Origin: Lentisphaeria bacterium
Lineage (GTDB): Bacteria > Verrucomicrobiota > Lentisphaeria > Victivallales > Victivallaceae
NCBI GenBank assembly: GCA_022009855.1
Contig: CP091727.1
Location: 2,852,001-2,916,000, forward strand
Length of the DNA: 64,000 nucleotides
Reading direction: 5' to 3'
Within the stretch, counting starts at the first letter, position 1; the number at the start of each line of letters is the position of its first letter. The position numbers and the translations under genes are program-made. This document shows positions 19,948 to 28,371 of the stretch, piece after piece. Under the pieces are notes generated by a model. The model made no database searches. It was not told the DNA's origin and saw only the letters and a list, made by a program, of their open reading frames with translations.

Positions 19948-20772
19948 ATGCCGGAATTGCCGGAAGCTGAAACAATCGGACGAGCTCTGAAACGCGCCCT
20001 CGTCGGACGGAAAATCACGGAGGTTCGTGTTTTCTCCCCCGCGATGCGCGAGCCGCTCACGCCGCTGCTCGACGCGGAGCTGCCGGGACGGCGGTTCGTC
20101 GATGTGCGCCGCCGCGCCCGCTACGTCATCGCGGAGCTCGACGACGGCCGCGCGTTGCTGATGCACTTCGGCATGTCCGGCGTGGTCCGCGTCGAACCGG
20201 TCACGGTTCCGAAACGGAAGCATGAACATCTGTTTCTCGTGCTGGATGACGGCCGCGCGTTCCGATTTGAATGTACCCGCCGCTTCAGTGTGTGCAAACT
20301 CTGCCGGTTGCCGGAGCCGGGCGGCTGCCCTCCGGAACTTGACGGGATCGGCGTGGAACCGCTCACCGACGGCTTTGACGGGGGATATCTTTTCCATGCC
20401 TCGCGCAACAGGCGCGGCACGGTGAAATGCTTCCTGATGGACAACGCGGTGGTCGCAGGAATCGGCAACATCTATGCCGCGGAGACGCTTTTCGCCGCCG
20501 GGGTGGATCCCCGGCGCGAAGCGGGCAGTCTGACGCGGAACGAGTGCGACCGGATCGTCCGTGAGGCGAAGCGGATCCTTTCCCGGGCGATCGAACTGGG
20601 CGGAAGTTCCATCTCCGACTTCCTCAATGTTGACGGTTCGGAGGGGAAATTCGCGCAGGAACTGCTGATCTACGGCCGGGGCGGAAAATCCTGCCTCCGG
20701 TGCGGCGGAACGGTGCTGTGCGTGCGGCTCGGCGGACGGAGCTCCTGTTACTGCCCTCATTGTCAGAAATAG
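19948..20772 (+). CDS. mutM: Formamidopyrimidine-DNA glycosylase (8-oxoguanine repair)
   Basis: Intact, 274 residues. MPELPEAE provides the catalytic N-terminal Pro and Glu. MDNAVVAGIGNIYAAETLF is the helix-two-turn-helix segment with its DNA-binding Asn. The C-terminal zinc finger is C-x2-C-x16-C-x2-C (CLRCGG ... CYCPHCQ), with the conserved Arg in GGRSSC. The lysine normally found in the RGKYL motif is Arg here (RRARYVI), a conservative change at a residue that contacts the damaged strand. The enzyme removes oxidised purines and nicks the abasic site. It stands alone, with its own upstream region of about 250 bases. Confidence 0.95.
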   Translation: MPELPEAETIGRALKRALVGRKITEVRVFSPAMREPLTPLLDAELPGRRFVDVRRRARYVIAELDDGRALLMHFGMSGVVRVEPVTVPKRKHEHLFLVLDDGRAFRFECTRRFSVCKLCRLPEPGGCPPELDGIGVEPLTDGFDGGYLFHASRNRRGTVKCFLMDNAVVAGIGNIYAAETLFAAGVDPRREAGSLTRNECDRIVREAKRILSRAIELGGSSISDFLNVDGSEGKFAQELLIYGRGGKSCLRCGGTVLCVRLGGRSSCYCPHCQK

Positions 20773-20801
20773 AATAGAGCAGAAAATTATGTTCATTAGA
20801 C

Positions 20802-20829
20802 TTGAAAATTCGGATTTCCGGAGTATTAT
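20802..20829 (+). promoter_or_regulatory. Promoter of the aminotransferase-like gene
   Basis: TTGAAA (20802-20807) and TATTAT (20824-20829) with a 16-base spacer, 25 bases before the start codon. Confidence 0.5.
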
Positions 20830-20853
20830 TAATAAAATAACAGGAGTGAACTG

Positions 20854-22062
20854 TTGAAAGAGCTGCGGAATGCGATCGGTGCGATGTGCGCGGTCCCCCT
20901 GCCGGAAATCACCGCGCTGCATGCGGCGGCGGGTGAACTTCGGGCTGCGGGGCGGCAGGTGCGTTCGCTGGCATTCGAGACTCCCCGTTTCGAAACTCCT
21001 CGCGTCATCCGCAACCGCTGTATCGAAATTCTGGAGCGGGGCGGTGCGGGCGGCGCTCCGGCTGCGGGGCTGCCGGAGCTGCGGCGGCGCCTGGCGGAAA
21101 AACTCCGCGACCGGAACGGAATCTCCTGTTCCGTGTTGAATGTGACGGTTACGCCGGGAGAACGATTTGCCCGCTTTGCGGCGATTGCCGCCCTGTGCGG
21201 TCCGGGGGATGAAGTGATTGTGCCGGTGCCGTGCCGCCCGGAATACCGGGCGCTGATTCACGCATCGGGCGCCACCTGTGTCGAACTGCGCACCCGCCGG
21301 GAGGATGGGTTCGAGCTCGATCCCGGGCGGCTGGAGTCGGCGGTGACCGGCCGGACGCGGCTGCTGATTATAAATACGCCGTCGTATCCGGCAGGAACGG
21401 TTTACCGCCGGGAGACGCTCGAAGCGGTTGCGGAAATCGCCGCGAAGTACAATTTCATGGTGCTGGCGGACGAATGTCTGGAATCGTTCTGTTACGAACC
21501 GCTGCGACCGCATGTGAGTTTCGCCTCCCTGTCGCCGGAGGCGGCGAAACGGAGCATCACGCTCGGCGGATTTACCGCCGGTTGCTGCATGGAGGAGCAT
21601 CCGGTGGGGTTTGTCGCCGCGCCGGAATGGCTTTCCGGCCGGATTGCCGCGCTGCAGCAGTGCATCTCCGGCGGCGCGTCGGCGCCGGATCAGCATTGCG
21701 CCCTCGCCGCGCTGGAGCAGCCGGAACCGGAGGAGTTCGAGGCGTTCCGCCGCGCCGTCGCAGGAAACCGGGAGCAGCTCTGCCGGAGGCTGGAAGGGCT
21801 GCCGGGGCTGGAAGTGGTTTCGCCTGCGGGCGGGCTTTCGCTGTTGTGCGGCATCGCCGGGTTCGGCATGGCATCGGGGATGTTCTGCGACCGGCTGCTG
21901 CGGGAGGCGCTGCTGGAGGCGCTTCCCGGGCGGGAGTCGGGAGCGGAGGAATATATCGGTCTGGCGTTTGCCTGTCCGACGGCTTCGCTGGAAGAGGCCG
22001 CCGGTTGTCTGGCGGCGTTTTGCGGGAGGCTCTCCCGCGTGGATTTGAACAAGGAGGATTGA
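20854..22062 (+). CDS. Fold-type I PLP aminotransferase-like protein lacking the catalytic lysine
   Basis: TTG start 20854 behind AGGAG, 402 residues, intact. The overall layout is that of class I/II aminotransferases: AGLPELRRRLAEKL, VTVTPGERFARFAAIAALCG, GDEVIVPVPCRPEYRALI, INTPSYPAGTVYRRE and VLADECLESFCYEP, which keeps the Asp that contacts the cofactor ring. At the Schiff-base site, where relatives have G-F-S-K-x(5)-G-W-R-x-G, it reads GFTAGCCMEEHPVGF: the lysine is Ala and the Arg Pro. The carboxylate-binding C-terminal Arg is also absent (YIGLAFACP). No nearby frame restores the motif. It is probably not a transaminase and may be a binding or regulatory protein. A lipoprotein follows after four bases. 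Confidence 0.8.
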   Translation: MKELRNAIGAMCAVPLPEITALHAAAGELRAAGRQVRSLAFETPRFETPRVIRNRCIEILERGGAGGAPAAGLPELRRRLAEKLRDRNGISCSVLNVTVTPGERFARFAAIAALCGPGDEVIVPVPCRPEYRALIHASGATCVELRTRREDGFELDPGRLESAVTGRTRLLIINTPSYPAGTVYRRETLEAVAEIAAKYNFMVLADECLESFCYEPLRPHVSFASLSPEAAKRSITLGGFTAGCCMEEHPVGFVAAPEWLSGRIAALQQCISGGASAPDQHCALAALEQPEPEEFEAFRRAVAGNREQLCRRLEGLPGLEVVSPAGGLSLLCGIAGFGMASGMFCDRLLREALLEALPGRESGAEEYIGLAFACPTASLEEAAGCLAAFCGRLSRVDLNKED

Positions 22063-22065
22063 AGG

Positions 22066-22551
22066 ATGAGACGAGCGGGTTGGTTCCTGTCGGCTGCGGT
22101 GACGGTGGCCGTGTTGTCCGGCGGATGTGCATCCACGCCGGATGCGGAGGGAGAAGCCGCGTCCGAGATCATGTCGGGCCGGGAGCACCGGGATGCGAAA
22201 AAGCTGGCGGAGGAGTATGTCGCCGGATTTGTCGCATCGTTGAAGGAGAACGACTTCAAAAAACTTGAAGCGGTGATTCCTGCCGATTCCAAGACGAAGG
22301 TCACGCCCGAGATGTTTGAGCAGATGCATAAAGAGCTCTCCGATACGATGGGTACTCTGATCGAGGCGAAATTTGTGACCGACCTCGACAAGAGCATCGT
22401 GCGCGATTACGTGTGGAAGTTCACGTTTGAGAAGACGGTTCCCGACGGGAAACAGAAGGGGCGGACGATTCGCAACGAACTCTTCTATATGGTCCGGGTC
22501 GGACGGCTTGATGGAAAATATGTGATCGCGGGAACCGGATTCCGGCTTTGA
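22066..22551 (+). CDS. Small lipoprotein of unknown function
   Basis: 161 residues starting four bases after the preceding stop, with AGGAGG (22053-) as ribosome site. MRRAGWFLSAAVTVAVLSGGC is a lipoprotein signal with lipobox LSGGC. The mature part (LAEEYVAGFVASLKENDFKKL ... MFEQMHKELSDTMG ... YMVRVGRLDGKYVIAG) resembles small periplasmic alpha/beta proteins of the DUF3887/NTF2-like kind, but I cannot assign a family. It is likely co-transcribed with the aminotransferase-like gene. Confidence 0.8.
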   Translation: MRRAGWFLSAAVTVAVLSGGCASTPDAEGEAASEIMSGREHRDAKKLAEEYVAGFVASLKENDFKKLEAVIPADSKTKVTPEMFEQMHKELSDTMGTLIEAKFVTDLDKSIVRDYVWKFTFEKTVPDGKQKGRTIRNELFYMVRVGRLDGKYVIAGTGFRL

Positions 22552-22560
22552 TGCGACACG

Positions 22561-22575
22561 AATGCTGGCAGCATT
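22561..22575. promoter_or_regulatory. Perfect palindrome upstream of lexA, operator candidate
   Basis: AATGCTGGCAGCATT is a 15-base palindrome with one central base, 20 bases upstream of the lexA start codon. LexA usually represses its own gene. The same sequence is not present before umuD in this window, so the assignment is tentative. Confidence 0.35.
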
Positions 22576-22595
22576 TCAGAACAGTGAGGTGAACG

Positions 22596-23229
22596 ATGAA
22601 AACTTTGACGGAAAAGCAGAAGAATATCCTGGAATTTATCGAAGAGTTTCTGGATCGGGAAGGCATGGCGCCGACGGTGTATGAAATCGCCGATAATTTC
22701 AACATCAAGACTTCTACCGTCTTTGCGCACCTGCGTGCACTTCAGCGCAAGAAGCAGCTGTCCCGCAGCTCCAAGGCGCGCAGCATCAGTTTGATGTCCC
22801 GGATGCGGGGGCCCGCGGCGTTCCGCATGGAGCGCTGATGATTCCGCTGCTCGGGCGGGTCAATGCCGGCGCCCCTGCGGAAAGCCTTGAGTACAAGGAG
22901 GGAGAGGTGTGTGTCACATCCGCCCAGGTCAACGACTATCCGGCGGAACAGCTTTTTGCGCTCCGTGTACAGGGGAGAGAGTATGCGCGATCTCGGTATT
23001 TACGACGGCGATGTGGTGATTGTCGCTCAGACCGGAACCAAGCCGCGTCCCGGCGACATTGTCGTTGCCCTGGTGCAGGGGCAACGAAGTGACGGTCAAG
23101 AGCTTCTTCCCGAAGACCGGCGGGAGGATCGAACTTCGTCCGGCCAATCCGGAGTATGATGTGCAGATCTACCCTGCGGATGAGGTTTCGATTCAGGGGC
23201 GGGTGATCGGGCTGCAACGGAAATATTGA
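22596..23229 (+). CDS. lexA: LexA repressor of the SOS response (three single-base indels)
   Basis: ATG 22596 with GTGAGGTG upstream. Residues 1-65 are the winged helix (LTEKQKNILEFIEEFLDREG, APTVYEIADNFNIKTSTVFAHL). The cleavage region is coded one frame over (DAGARGVPHGALMIPLLGR), then ALRVQGESMRDLGIYDGD with the catalytic Ser and GNEVTVKSFFPKTGG with the catalytic Lys, ending VIGLQRKY. The repairs are one extra G at 22793, one G fewer in GGGG 22972-22975 and one fewer in GGGG 23078-23081. Corrected length is about 210 residues. It controls SOS genes, and umuDC at 53451-55130 is a likely target. Confidence 0.9.
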
Positions 23230-23251
23230 AGCTGTTTTCTCCTGATCTTGT

Positions 23252-23281
23252 GCGGAATTCCATCGGGATTCCGCTTTTTTT
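23252..23281 (+). terminator. Intrinsic terminator after lexA
   Basis: Stem GCGGAAT (23252-23258) / ATTCCGC (23268-23274) followed by seven T (23275-23281), 22 bases after the lexA stop. Confidence 0.85.
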
Positions 23282-23385
23282 GCTTGAAAGGCGGGGGAGG
23301 GCTCTGCGGAGCCTGTGTGCGGAGGCTGCGGCAACGCTTTCTCGCATCGGGCTCGTGTTCTGATGAAACTTCCTCCGGAAGGCGC

Positions 23386-23413
23386 TTGCAATCAGCAGTC
23401 GATATGCTATAGT
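23386..23413 (+). promoter_or_regulatory. Promoter of the 23497 membrane protein
   Basis: TTGCAA (23386-23391) and TATAGT (23408-23413) with a 16-base spacer and TGC before the -10. Confidence 0.5.
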
Positions 23414-23496
23414 AATTCAAAAGGTTTTACTTTAATTTGTCACAAAAACATTCCAAGTCGGGGGGAGGGGCGTAAATACGGGAAGGGCATGAAAGA

Positions 23497-24198
23497 GTGA
23501 TTCCCGGTTGGAGAACTCCAATTTCATGGAAGTGGTTGAGCAGAAGGAGTAAAACGTGCTTTTACGTCTTTTACAGAAGCTACTGGAATGTGAATGTAAG
23601 CAGATCCATATCAACGATTTTGTTGATTCTTTTTCTCTCCCTGGGGCTCTTCCTGCTCCTCCTGGGCGCGTGTTCCACTTATGAAAAGGAGCTCTATTTG
23701 AACTTTCACAACGGTCGCTTTCGGCAGGAGAAAAGTGTTTTTCATCTCTTCCCCGTCGGTGTGGTGGAGGGGCAAAATGAAGTTGTGTTGAAATACTTTT
23801 CGCCGGCAAACCGAAAACTGCTGCCGGACCAGTGGATCCATATAAGGACCCTCTACCGTGACAGCAGATGGCATGTCAGGTCCCAGGATGGCAGGGGCGC
23901 GGCGATCCTGAAGATCATTCAGGAGTGCAACCTGTATTGCGATCAGCTTTCCGATGAGGATACCGCATATGTGCGTCAGGTGCTGATGAAAATTTTAAAT
24001 ACCGCCTCGGAAGCTGATTCCGGCAATATGGCCAGGGCGTTGGAGGCGAGAATCCGTTCTGCCGTCGAATCTGATTTCAACTCGGAGCCGGGAAAAAAAC
24101 GGCGGCATTTTTCTGATCCGACGGAGAAAACGGCGCCGTCCTCCGGGGCCCGCTGCTCTTCTGAAATGGGTGTGCAGCGGTGCGCCGCGCCTCTTTGA
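23497..24198 (+). CDS. Hypothetical single-span membrane protein
   Basis: A 233-residue frame from GTG 23497; the start is uncertain and a later GTG around 23590 is possible. One strong hydrophobic segment (STILLILFLSLGLFLLLLGAC) is followed by a 140-residue outer part with YEKELYLNFHNGRFRQEKS, VVLKYFSPANRKLLPDQ and a helical stretch QVLMKILNTASEADSGNMARA. The cysteine after the hydrophobic stretch (LLLGAC) could also be a lipobox. No family recognised. It has its own promoter and stands between lexA and the pseudouridine synthase. The last ~25 residues are low in conservation and may reflect a late shift. Confidence 0.5.
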   Translation: MIPGWRTPISWKWLSRRSKTCFYVFYRSYWNVNVSRSISTILLILFLSLGLFLLLLGACSTYEKELYLNFHNGRFRQEKSVFHLFPVGVVEGQNEVVLKYFSPANRKLLPDQWIHIRTLYRDSRWHVRSQDGRGAAILKIIQECNLYCDQLSDEDTAYVRQVLMKILNTASEADSGNMARALEARIRSAVESDFNSEPGKKRRHFSDPTEKTAPSSGARCSSEMGVQRCAAPL

Positions 24199-24316
24199 GC
24201 GATCGGAGAGGTCCCGGCCGATGTCCTGTTTTTCTCCTGCCTGCGGAGCGGGACCGGTTGCAAATGAGGCGCTCCGTGGTACATTATGCGGAGAACATAC
24301 TGATGACGAGGTTATT

Positions 24317-25281
24317 TTGAAACATCAATTCAATTCGCTGGAGCGCCGGGTGATCCGCAGTTCGATCGACTGGTCCGGGGTGGGACTGGCGCTCGATCAG
24401 TTTCTTGCCGGACGCTTCACCTACCGTTCGCTGGAGGAGTGGCGCGAACGGATCCGCTCCGGTGAGATCCTGCTCAACGGAACCATGGTCGAACCGGAGC
24501 GCCGCCTGGAACTCCACGATTGTGTCGAATATTTCCCGGGTGACTTGCCCGAACCGGAGGCCGATCTCCGTTACCGAATCGCGTATGAGGATGAAACAGT
24601 GCTGGTGGTCGACAAATCCGGCAACCTCTGTGCTCACCCCTCCGGACCGTTCTTTCGCCACACGCTCTGGCATCTGCTTTCGACCCGGTTCGGCCAGATC
24701 CATCTGGTAAACCGGCTGGACCGGGAGACCTCCGGTCTGCTGCTCGTGGCGAAGAATTCCAGCGCCGCCGCGAAACTCGGCCGCCCGGGCTGGCCGGTGC
24801 GCAAGGAATATCTCGCTCTGGTTTTCGGCCGGTTCGAACAAGAAGTTGATGCCGCCGGATTTCTGGTGCCGGATACAGAGAGCGCGGTCCGCAAGAAACG
24901 GCGGTTCGTTGCCGGAGAACGCCCCCGGCGGGTGCGGTCCACCCGGAATCAGCCCGGACTCTTCTCGCACCGGAAGAGGTAGGAAAGAGGTTTTCTCTGG
25001 TGCGCGCCGTGCCGGTGACCGGGCGGCTTCACCAGATCCGCGCAACGCTCTTCTCTCTGGGATTTCCACTGGTCGGCGACAAACTCTACGGACCGGATGA
25101 GAGGCTCTTTTCTCAAACTTCGTTCCGGAGAGATCACCGCCGCGGACCGGGAGAAACTGATCCTGCCGCGTCAGGCGCTCCATTCCACATTGCTCGAATT
25201 CCGTCATCCGGTCTCGGGGAGGTCGTCACGGTCAAATCTCCGCTCCCGGAAGAATTTGCGCTTGTAAAAGGTCAGGGTTGA
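24317..25281 (+). CDS. RluA-family pseudouridine synthase with S4 domain (frameshifted)
   Basis: The TTG start at 24317 is chosen because GACGAGG precedes it; the open frame extends further upstream without similarity. Residues 15-80 form an S4 RNA-binding domain (GLALDQFLAGRFTYRSLEEWRE, IRSGEILLNGTMVEP). The catalytic motif is IHLVNRLDRETSGLLLVAK with the active-site Asp in R-L-D. Near 24975 the frame moves to SLVRAVPVTGRLHQIRATLF and GFPLVGDKLYGPDERL. The tail ALHSTLLEFRHPVSG lies in a third frame before EVVTVKSPLPEEFA restores the end at 25281. The enzyme isomerises uridines in rRNA or tRNA; the exact site cannot be told. Confidence 0.85.
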
Positions 25282-25344
25282 TGTATATTACTTTTAAATC
25301 CCGATGTATTCGGGCAATCCAGAACCCACGGAGGAGTCGCTGAA

Positions 25345-25835
25345 ATGAAAAAAGTTTCCTGTTTCTCGCCGCTTTCGCACTGAGTCTGTGCGGCGCAGTT
25401 GCGGCGGAACCCGCCGCGCCGGCCAAGACGGCGCCGCAGCCCGCGGTCGCCGAGCCGCCGCGTGATTACGACTGGACTTTCATCGCATTTTCATTCGGCA
25501 CCGATATCCCGGCCGATGCGGCGACGACCAGCGTCTACGGCGTGAAGATCGGGGTTCCCGCCACCGGCGGCCCGGCTCCGGTCTACGGAGTGGACGCGTC
25601 GATTCTCTATGCCGGAACCGACGAGGTCAACGGCGTGCAGACCAGTCTGATCACCACCGATTCGAAGAAGACGACCGGTTTGCAGTTCTCGCTGGTCAAC
25701 TTCTCGGTCAAAGTCGCCGGACTCCAGCTCGGTATCGTCAATGTTGCCGACGACGAAGCGTTCCAGCTCGGTCTCGTCAACATCATCCGGAACAGTTCGG
25801 TTCCCTGCCTGCCCATTTTGAACGTGCGTTTTTAG
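25345..25835 (+). CDS. Secreted LA_2272-like surface-repeat protein, short (frameshift in signal peptide)
   Basis: ATG 25345 behind GGAGGAG. As read the frame stops after 12 codons. With two small corrections in the A run and CC near 25352-25360, the signal becomes MKKFLFLAAFALSLCGAVAA, matching the start of the next gene. The mature part has repeats of the V-N-G-V-Q / F-Q-L-G-L-V-N type (DEVNGVQTSLIT, TGLQFSLVNF, AGLQLGIVNV, FQLGLVNII) and ends CLPILNVRF. Such repeats occur in the LA_2272 family of surface proteins and probably form a beta-helix-like fold. About 163 residues. It lies 19 bases before a longer paralogue. Confidence 0.7.
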
Positions 25836-25854
25836 TTGAGAGGAGTTTGACACC

Positions 25855-26604
25855 ATGAAGAAATTTCTGTTGACGGCGGCCGCGCTCTGCGGCGTTGCCC
25901 TGATCTCCGGTGCGGCGGAAAAGGCGGCTGCGGCCACTCCGGCCCCGACTCCGGCTGAACCGGCCGTTACCGCTCCGGCGAAGTGCGAGGCGGAGCAGCT
26001 CCGTCCGCTTTCGCAGTGGACTCCGTTCCAGATCGTCTTCTTCCCGAACGTTCCCAACGCCACCTGGAATTCGAATGTTTTCGGCATCAAGACCGGTCAG
26101 CCCGCGTCGGGCGGCATCGGCCGGGTCTACGGGCTGGAGGCATCGTGGGTCTACTCGGGCACCGATCACATCAAGGGAATTCAGGCCTGCTGGGTCCACA
26201 ACCAGAACAAGACCTTCGACGGGTTGCAGTCGTCGTTTGTGAGCTGCCTCAACTTCGAGCGGTTCAACGGCATTCAGGCGACGCTGGTCTTCTGCTACGC
26301 GGGGGATTACAACGGGCTGCAGGCCAGTCTGGTCAGCATGGCCGGGAACCTCCGCGGCGTGCAGGCGGCGCTCGGGTTGAACATCTCCGGTGACGTCACC
26401 GGCTTCCAGGCCGCGGGCGTCAACGTCGTCAACGGCACCTTCACCGGCGTCCAGTGCGGGCTCTACAGCCAGGTGGAGAAGTGCAACGGTCTCCAGCTCG
26501 GACTGGTCAACATCTCCGGCGGCAAGGGGATGCAGTTCGGCCTGATCAACTACATCGAGGACGCCTGGATCCCGGTGATGCCGATTCTGAACTTCTCGTT
26601 CTGA
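25855..26604 (+). CDS. Secreted LA_2272-like surface-repeat protein, long
   Basis: 249 residues, intact, with ribosome site GAGAGGAG. Signal peptide MKKFLLTAAALCGVALISGA, an Ala/Pro-rich linker (TPAPTPAEPAVTAPA), then eight to nine repeats of about 15-20 residues: HIKGIQACWV, FDGLQSSFVS, FNGIQATLVF, YNGLQASLVS, LRGVQAALGL, VTGFQAAGVN, FTGVQCGLY, CNGLQLGLVN and GMQFGLINY. The end (WIPVMPILNFSF) matches the shorter neighbour. The regular Gly-hydrophobic-Gln spacing suggests a stacked beta solenoid on the cell surface. Function unknown. A strong terminator follows. Confidence 0.85.
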   Translation: MKKFLLTAAALCGVALISGAAEKAAAATPAPTPAEPAVTAPAKCEAEQLRPLSQWTPFQIVFFPNVPNATWNSNVFGIKTGQPASGGIGRVYGLEASWVYSGTDHIKGIQACWVHNQNKTFDGLQSSFVSCLNFERFNGIQATLVFCYAGDYNGLQASLVSMAGNLRGVQAALGLNISGDVTGFQAAGVNVVNGTFTGVQCGLYSQVEKCNGLQLGLVNISGGKGMQFGLINYIEDAWIPVMPILNFSF

Positions 26605-26628
26605 TCGCCGCTTGAATTGTCACGTTGT

Positions 26629-26655
26629 GCCGGGAGTGTGTGCTCCCGGCTTTTT
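26629..26655 (+). terminator. Intrinsic terminator after the surface-repeat pair
   Basis: Stem GCCGGGAG (26629-26636) / CTCCCGGC (26643-26650), 6-base loop, then TTTTT (26651-26655). Confidence 0.85.
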
Positions 26656-26678
26656 CCATAATCACGATGGAGGAAACG

Positions 26679-26960
26679 ATGTCAGAACCGGATGAGGTCG
26701 ATCCGCAGCTCCGGCTGCTGCTGCAGGAGGCGGAAGCCTCCGGGGTTCCGGAGTATCCCGATTACGTCCGGGGGGACAAATGGGGATTGGCTGTCGGATT
26801 CGTCATGCTGGTTTTCGGCGTGGTGCTGATTCTGCTCTCCGGACCGCTTGCCGGATTCTGGGAGCGATTGTGGCGTTTCAGCCTCATTCTCCTCGGAGGT
26901 GTCGTGGTTGCCGCTCTCCTCGCCTGGGCGGTCGGTGCGTTCCGGCCGCAGAAGTTCTGA
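26679..26960 (+). CDS. Small membrane protein, hypothetical
   Basis: ATG 26679 is used because GGAGG (26669-) precedes it. It has 93 residues: an acidic start (MSEPDEVDPQLRLLLQEAEAS) and two hydrophobic segments (LAVGFVMLVFGVVLILLSG and LILLGGVVVAALLAWAVGAF). It overlaps the helicase start by TGATG, so the two are probably translated together. No family recognised. Confidence 0.7.
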   Translation: MSEPDEVDPQLRLLLQEAEASGVPEYPDYVRGDKWGLAVGFVMLVFGVVLILLSGPLAGFWERLWRFSLILLGGVVVAALLAWAVGAFRPQKF

Positions 26961-28371
26961 TGACGACCCTCTCCTTCGATGCCGGAACCCTGACGCTCGA
27001 CGGATTCGAAGCGGGAGTTCCGGAATCGCTCCGCTCTCTGCTGCGGTACGACGAACGTACCTCGCAACTGGCGCGCCCGCGCCTGTGATTACGCCTCTCT
27101 GGTCATCGCCATGCAGATGGCGAAGGTGAATTTCATCGACCGCGCCCGCGCCTTTTCTCCACTGGAGGATCTGACGCTGGCGGTGAAGCTGATTCCCCGG
27201 CCGCACCAGACGGAGGCGTTCAATGCGTGGCGTTCGGCGATGTATCGCGGTGTCGCCGCGCTTCCGACCGGAAGCGGCAAGACGGTGCTGGCGGTGATGG
27301 CCGCCGCCTATCTGCGCCGCCCGGCGCTCTTTCTCGTGCCGACCATCGATCTGCTCGGACAGTGGTGCGGGGTGCTGGAACACTTTTTTCGGCCGCCGGG
27401 TCGGCATGCTCGGCGGCGGCGAACATGACATTCGTGAACTGACGGTCAGCACTTACGACTCCGCCGTGCTCAACATGGAGTTCATCGGCAACCGCTTTGC
27501 GCTGCTGGTCGCCGATGAGTGTCACCATCTGCCCGGACCCGAAACCCGGCTGGCGGCGGCAATGTCGATTGCCCCCTATCGGCTGGGACTTTCGGCCACA
27601 CCGGAACTGCCTGACGACCGGGCCGCCGTACTCGCCGATCTGATCGGTCCGGAGGTGTGCCGGGTCCACATCGACGAGCTTGAAGGCAAGGTACTTTCGC
27701 CCTACGTGATCCACCGGATTGCGGTTGAACTCGATCCGGAAGAGGCGGAGGCCTATGAACGCAACCGCGCCGTATACACCGGATTTCTGCGCGCCCATCA
27801 GCTCAACTTCAAGTTTCGTTCCGAATGGGGGCGATTTCTCGGCCTCTGCGCCCGTCTGCCGGAGGGACGGCAGGTGTTTCAGGCGTTTCTCGAGCAGCGG
27901 CGGATTGCCCGTGGCGGCGAAGCGAAGATCCGCAAGGTGTGGAGCTGGTTCAACTTCATGCCGGGGAGCGGATCATCCTCTTCACCGCCGACAACGACAC
28001 CGCCTACGAACTCGGGCGGCGCTTCTGCTGGCCGGTCATCACCCACCGCACCCGCCCTGGGGAACGGCGGGATTTTCTGGAGAAATTCCGGGAGGGAACC
28101 TATACGGTGCTGGTGACGAGCAAGGTGCTCAACGAGGGGGTCGATGTGCCCGCGGTGGCGGTCGGAATCATTCTTTCCGGTTCCGGAAGCGTCCGTGAAC
28201 ATGTCCAGCGACTTGGCCGCATTCTGCGCCCGGCCCCCGGCAAGGAGCAGGCGGTGCTCTACGAGCTGGTCAGTTCCGGCACCGGCGAGGAGCGCACCAG
28301 TGAGCGTCGCCGCGACCATCGTGCCTACCGCGGCCACGATGAAGGGGGGAGGGGAGCTGCTGCCATGCTGA
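26960..28371 (+). CDS. XPB/Rad25-like superfamily 2 DNA helicase (frameshifted)
   Basis: ATG 26960 overlaps the preceding stop. The N-terminal damage-recognition-like part (LSFDAGTLTLDGF, then NWRAPAC and YASLVIAMQMAKVNF in the next frame) is that of archaeal XPB. ATP-binding motif I is AALPTGSGKTVLA, motif II DECHH, motif III LSATP. HELICc motifs are IILFTADNDTAYEL, VLVTSKVLNEGVDVPA and HVQRLGRILRP. Frame changes occur near 27075, 27395, 27950 and in the G6 run at 28343, after which the corrected end is GGELLPC with TGA at 28369-28371, overlapping the nuclease start. In archaea XPB unwinds damaged DNA for nucleotide excision repair together with Bax1, which is the next gene. Confidence 0.8.

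Noticed and set aside
19885..22329. 814-residue minus-strand open frame
   Set aside because: It lies opposite mutM, the aminotransferase-like gene and the lipoprotein, all with clear motifs. Its composition is Arg/His/Gln-rich, typical of antisense frames in GC-rich genes.
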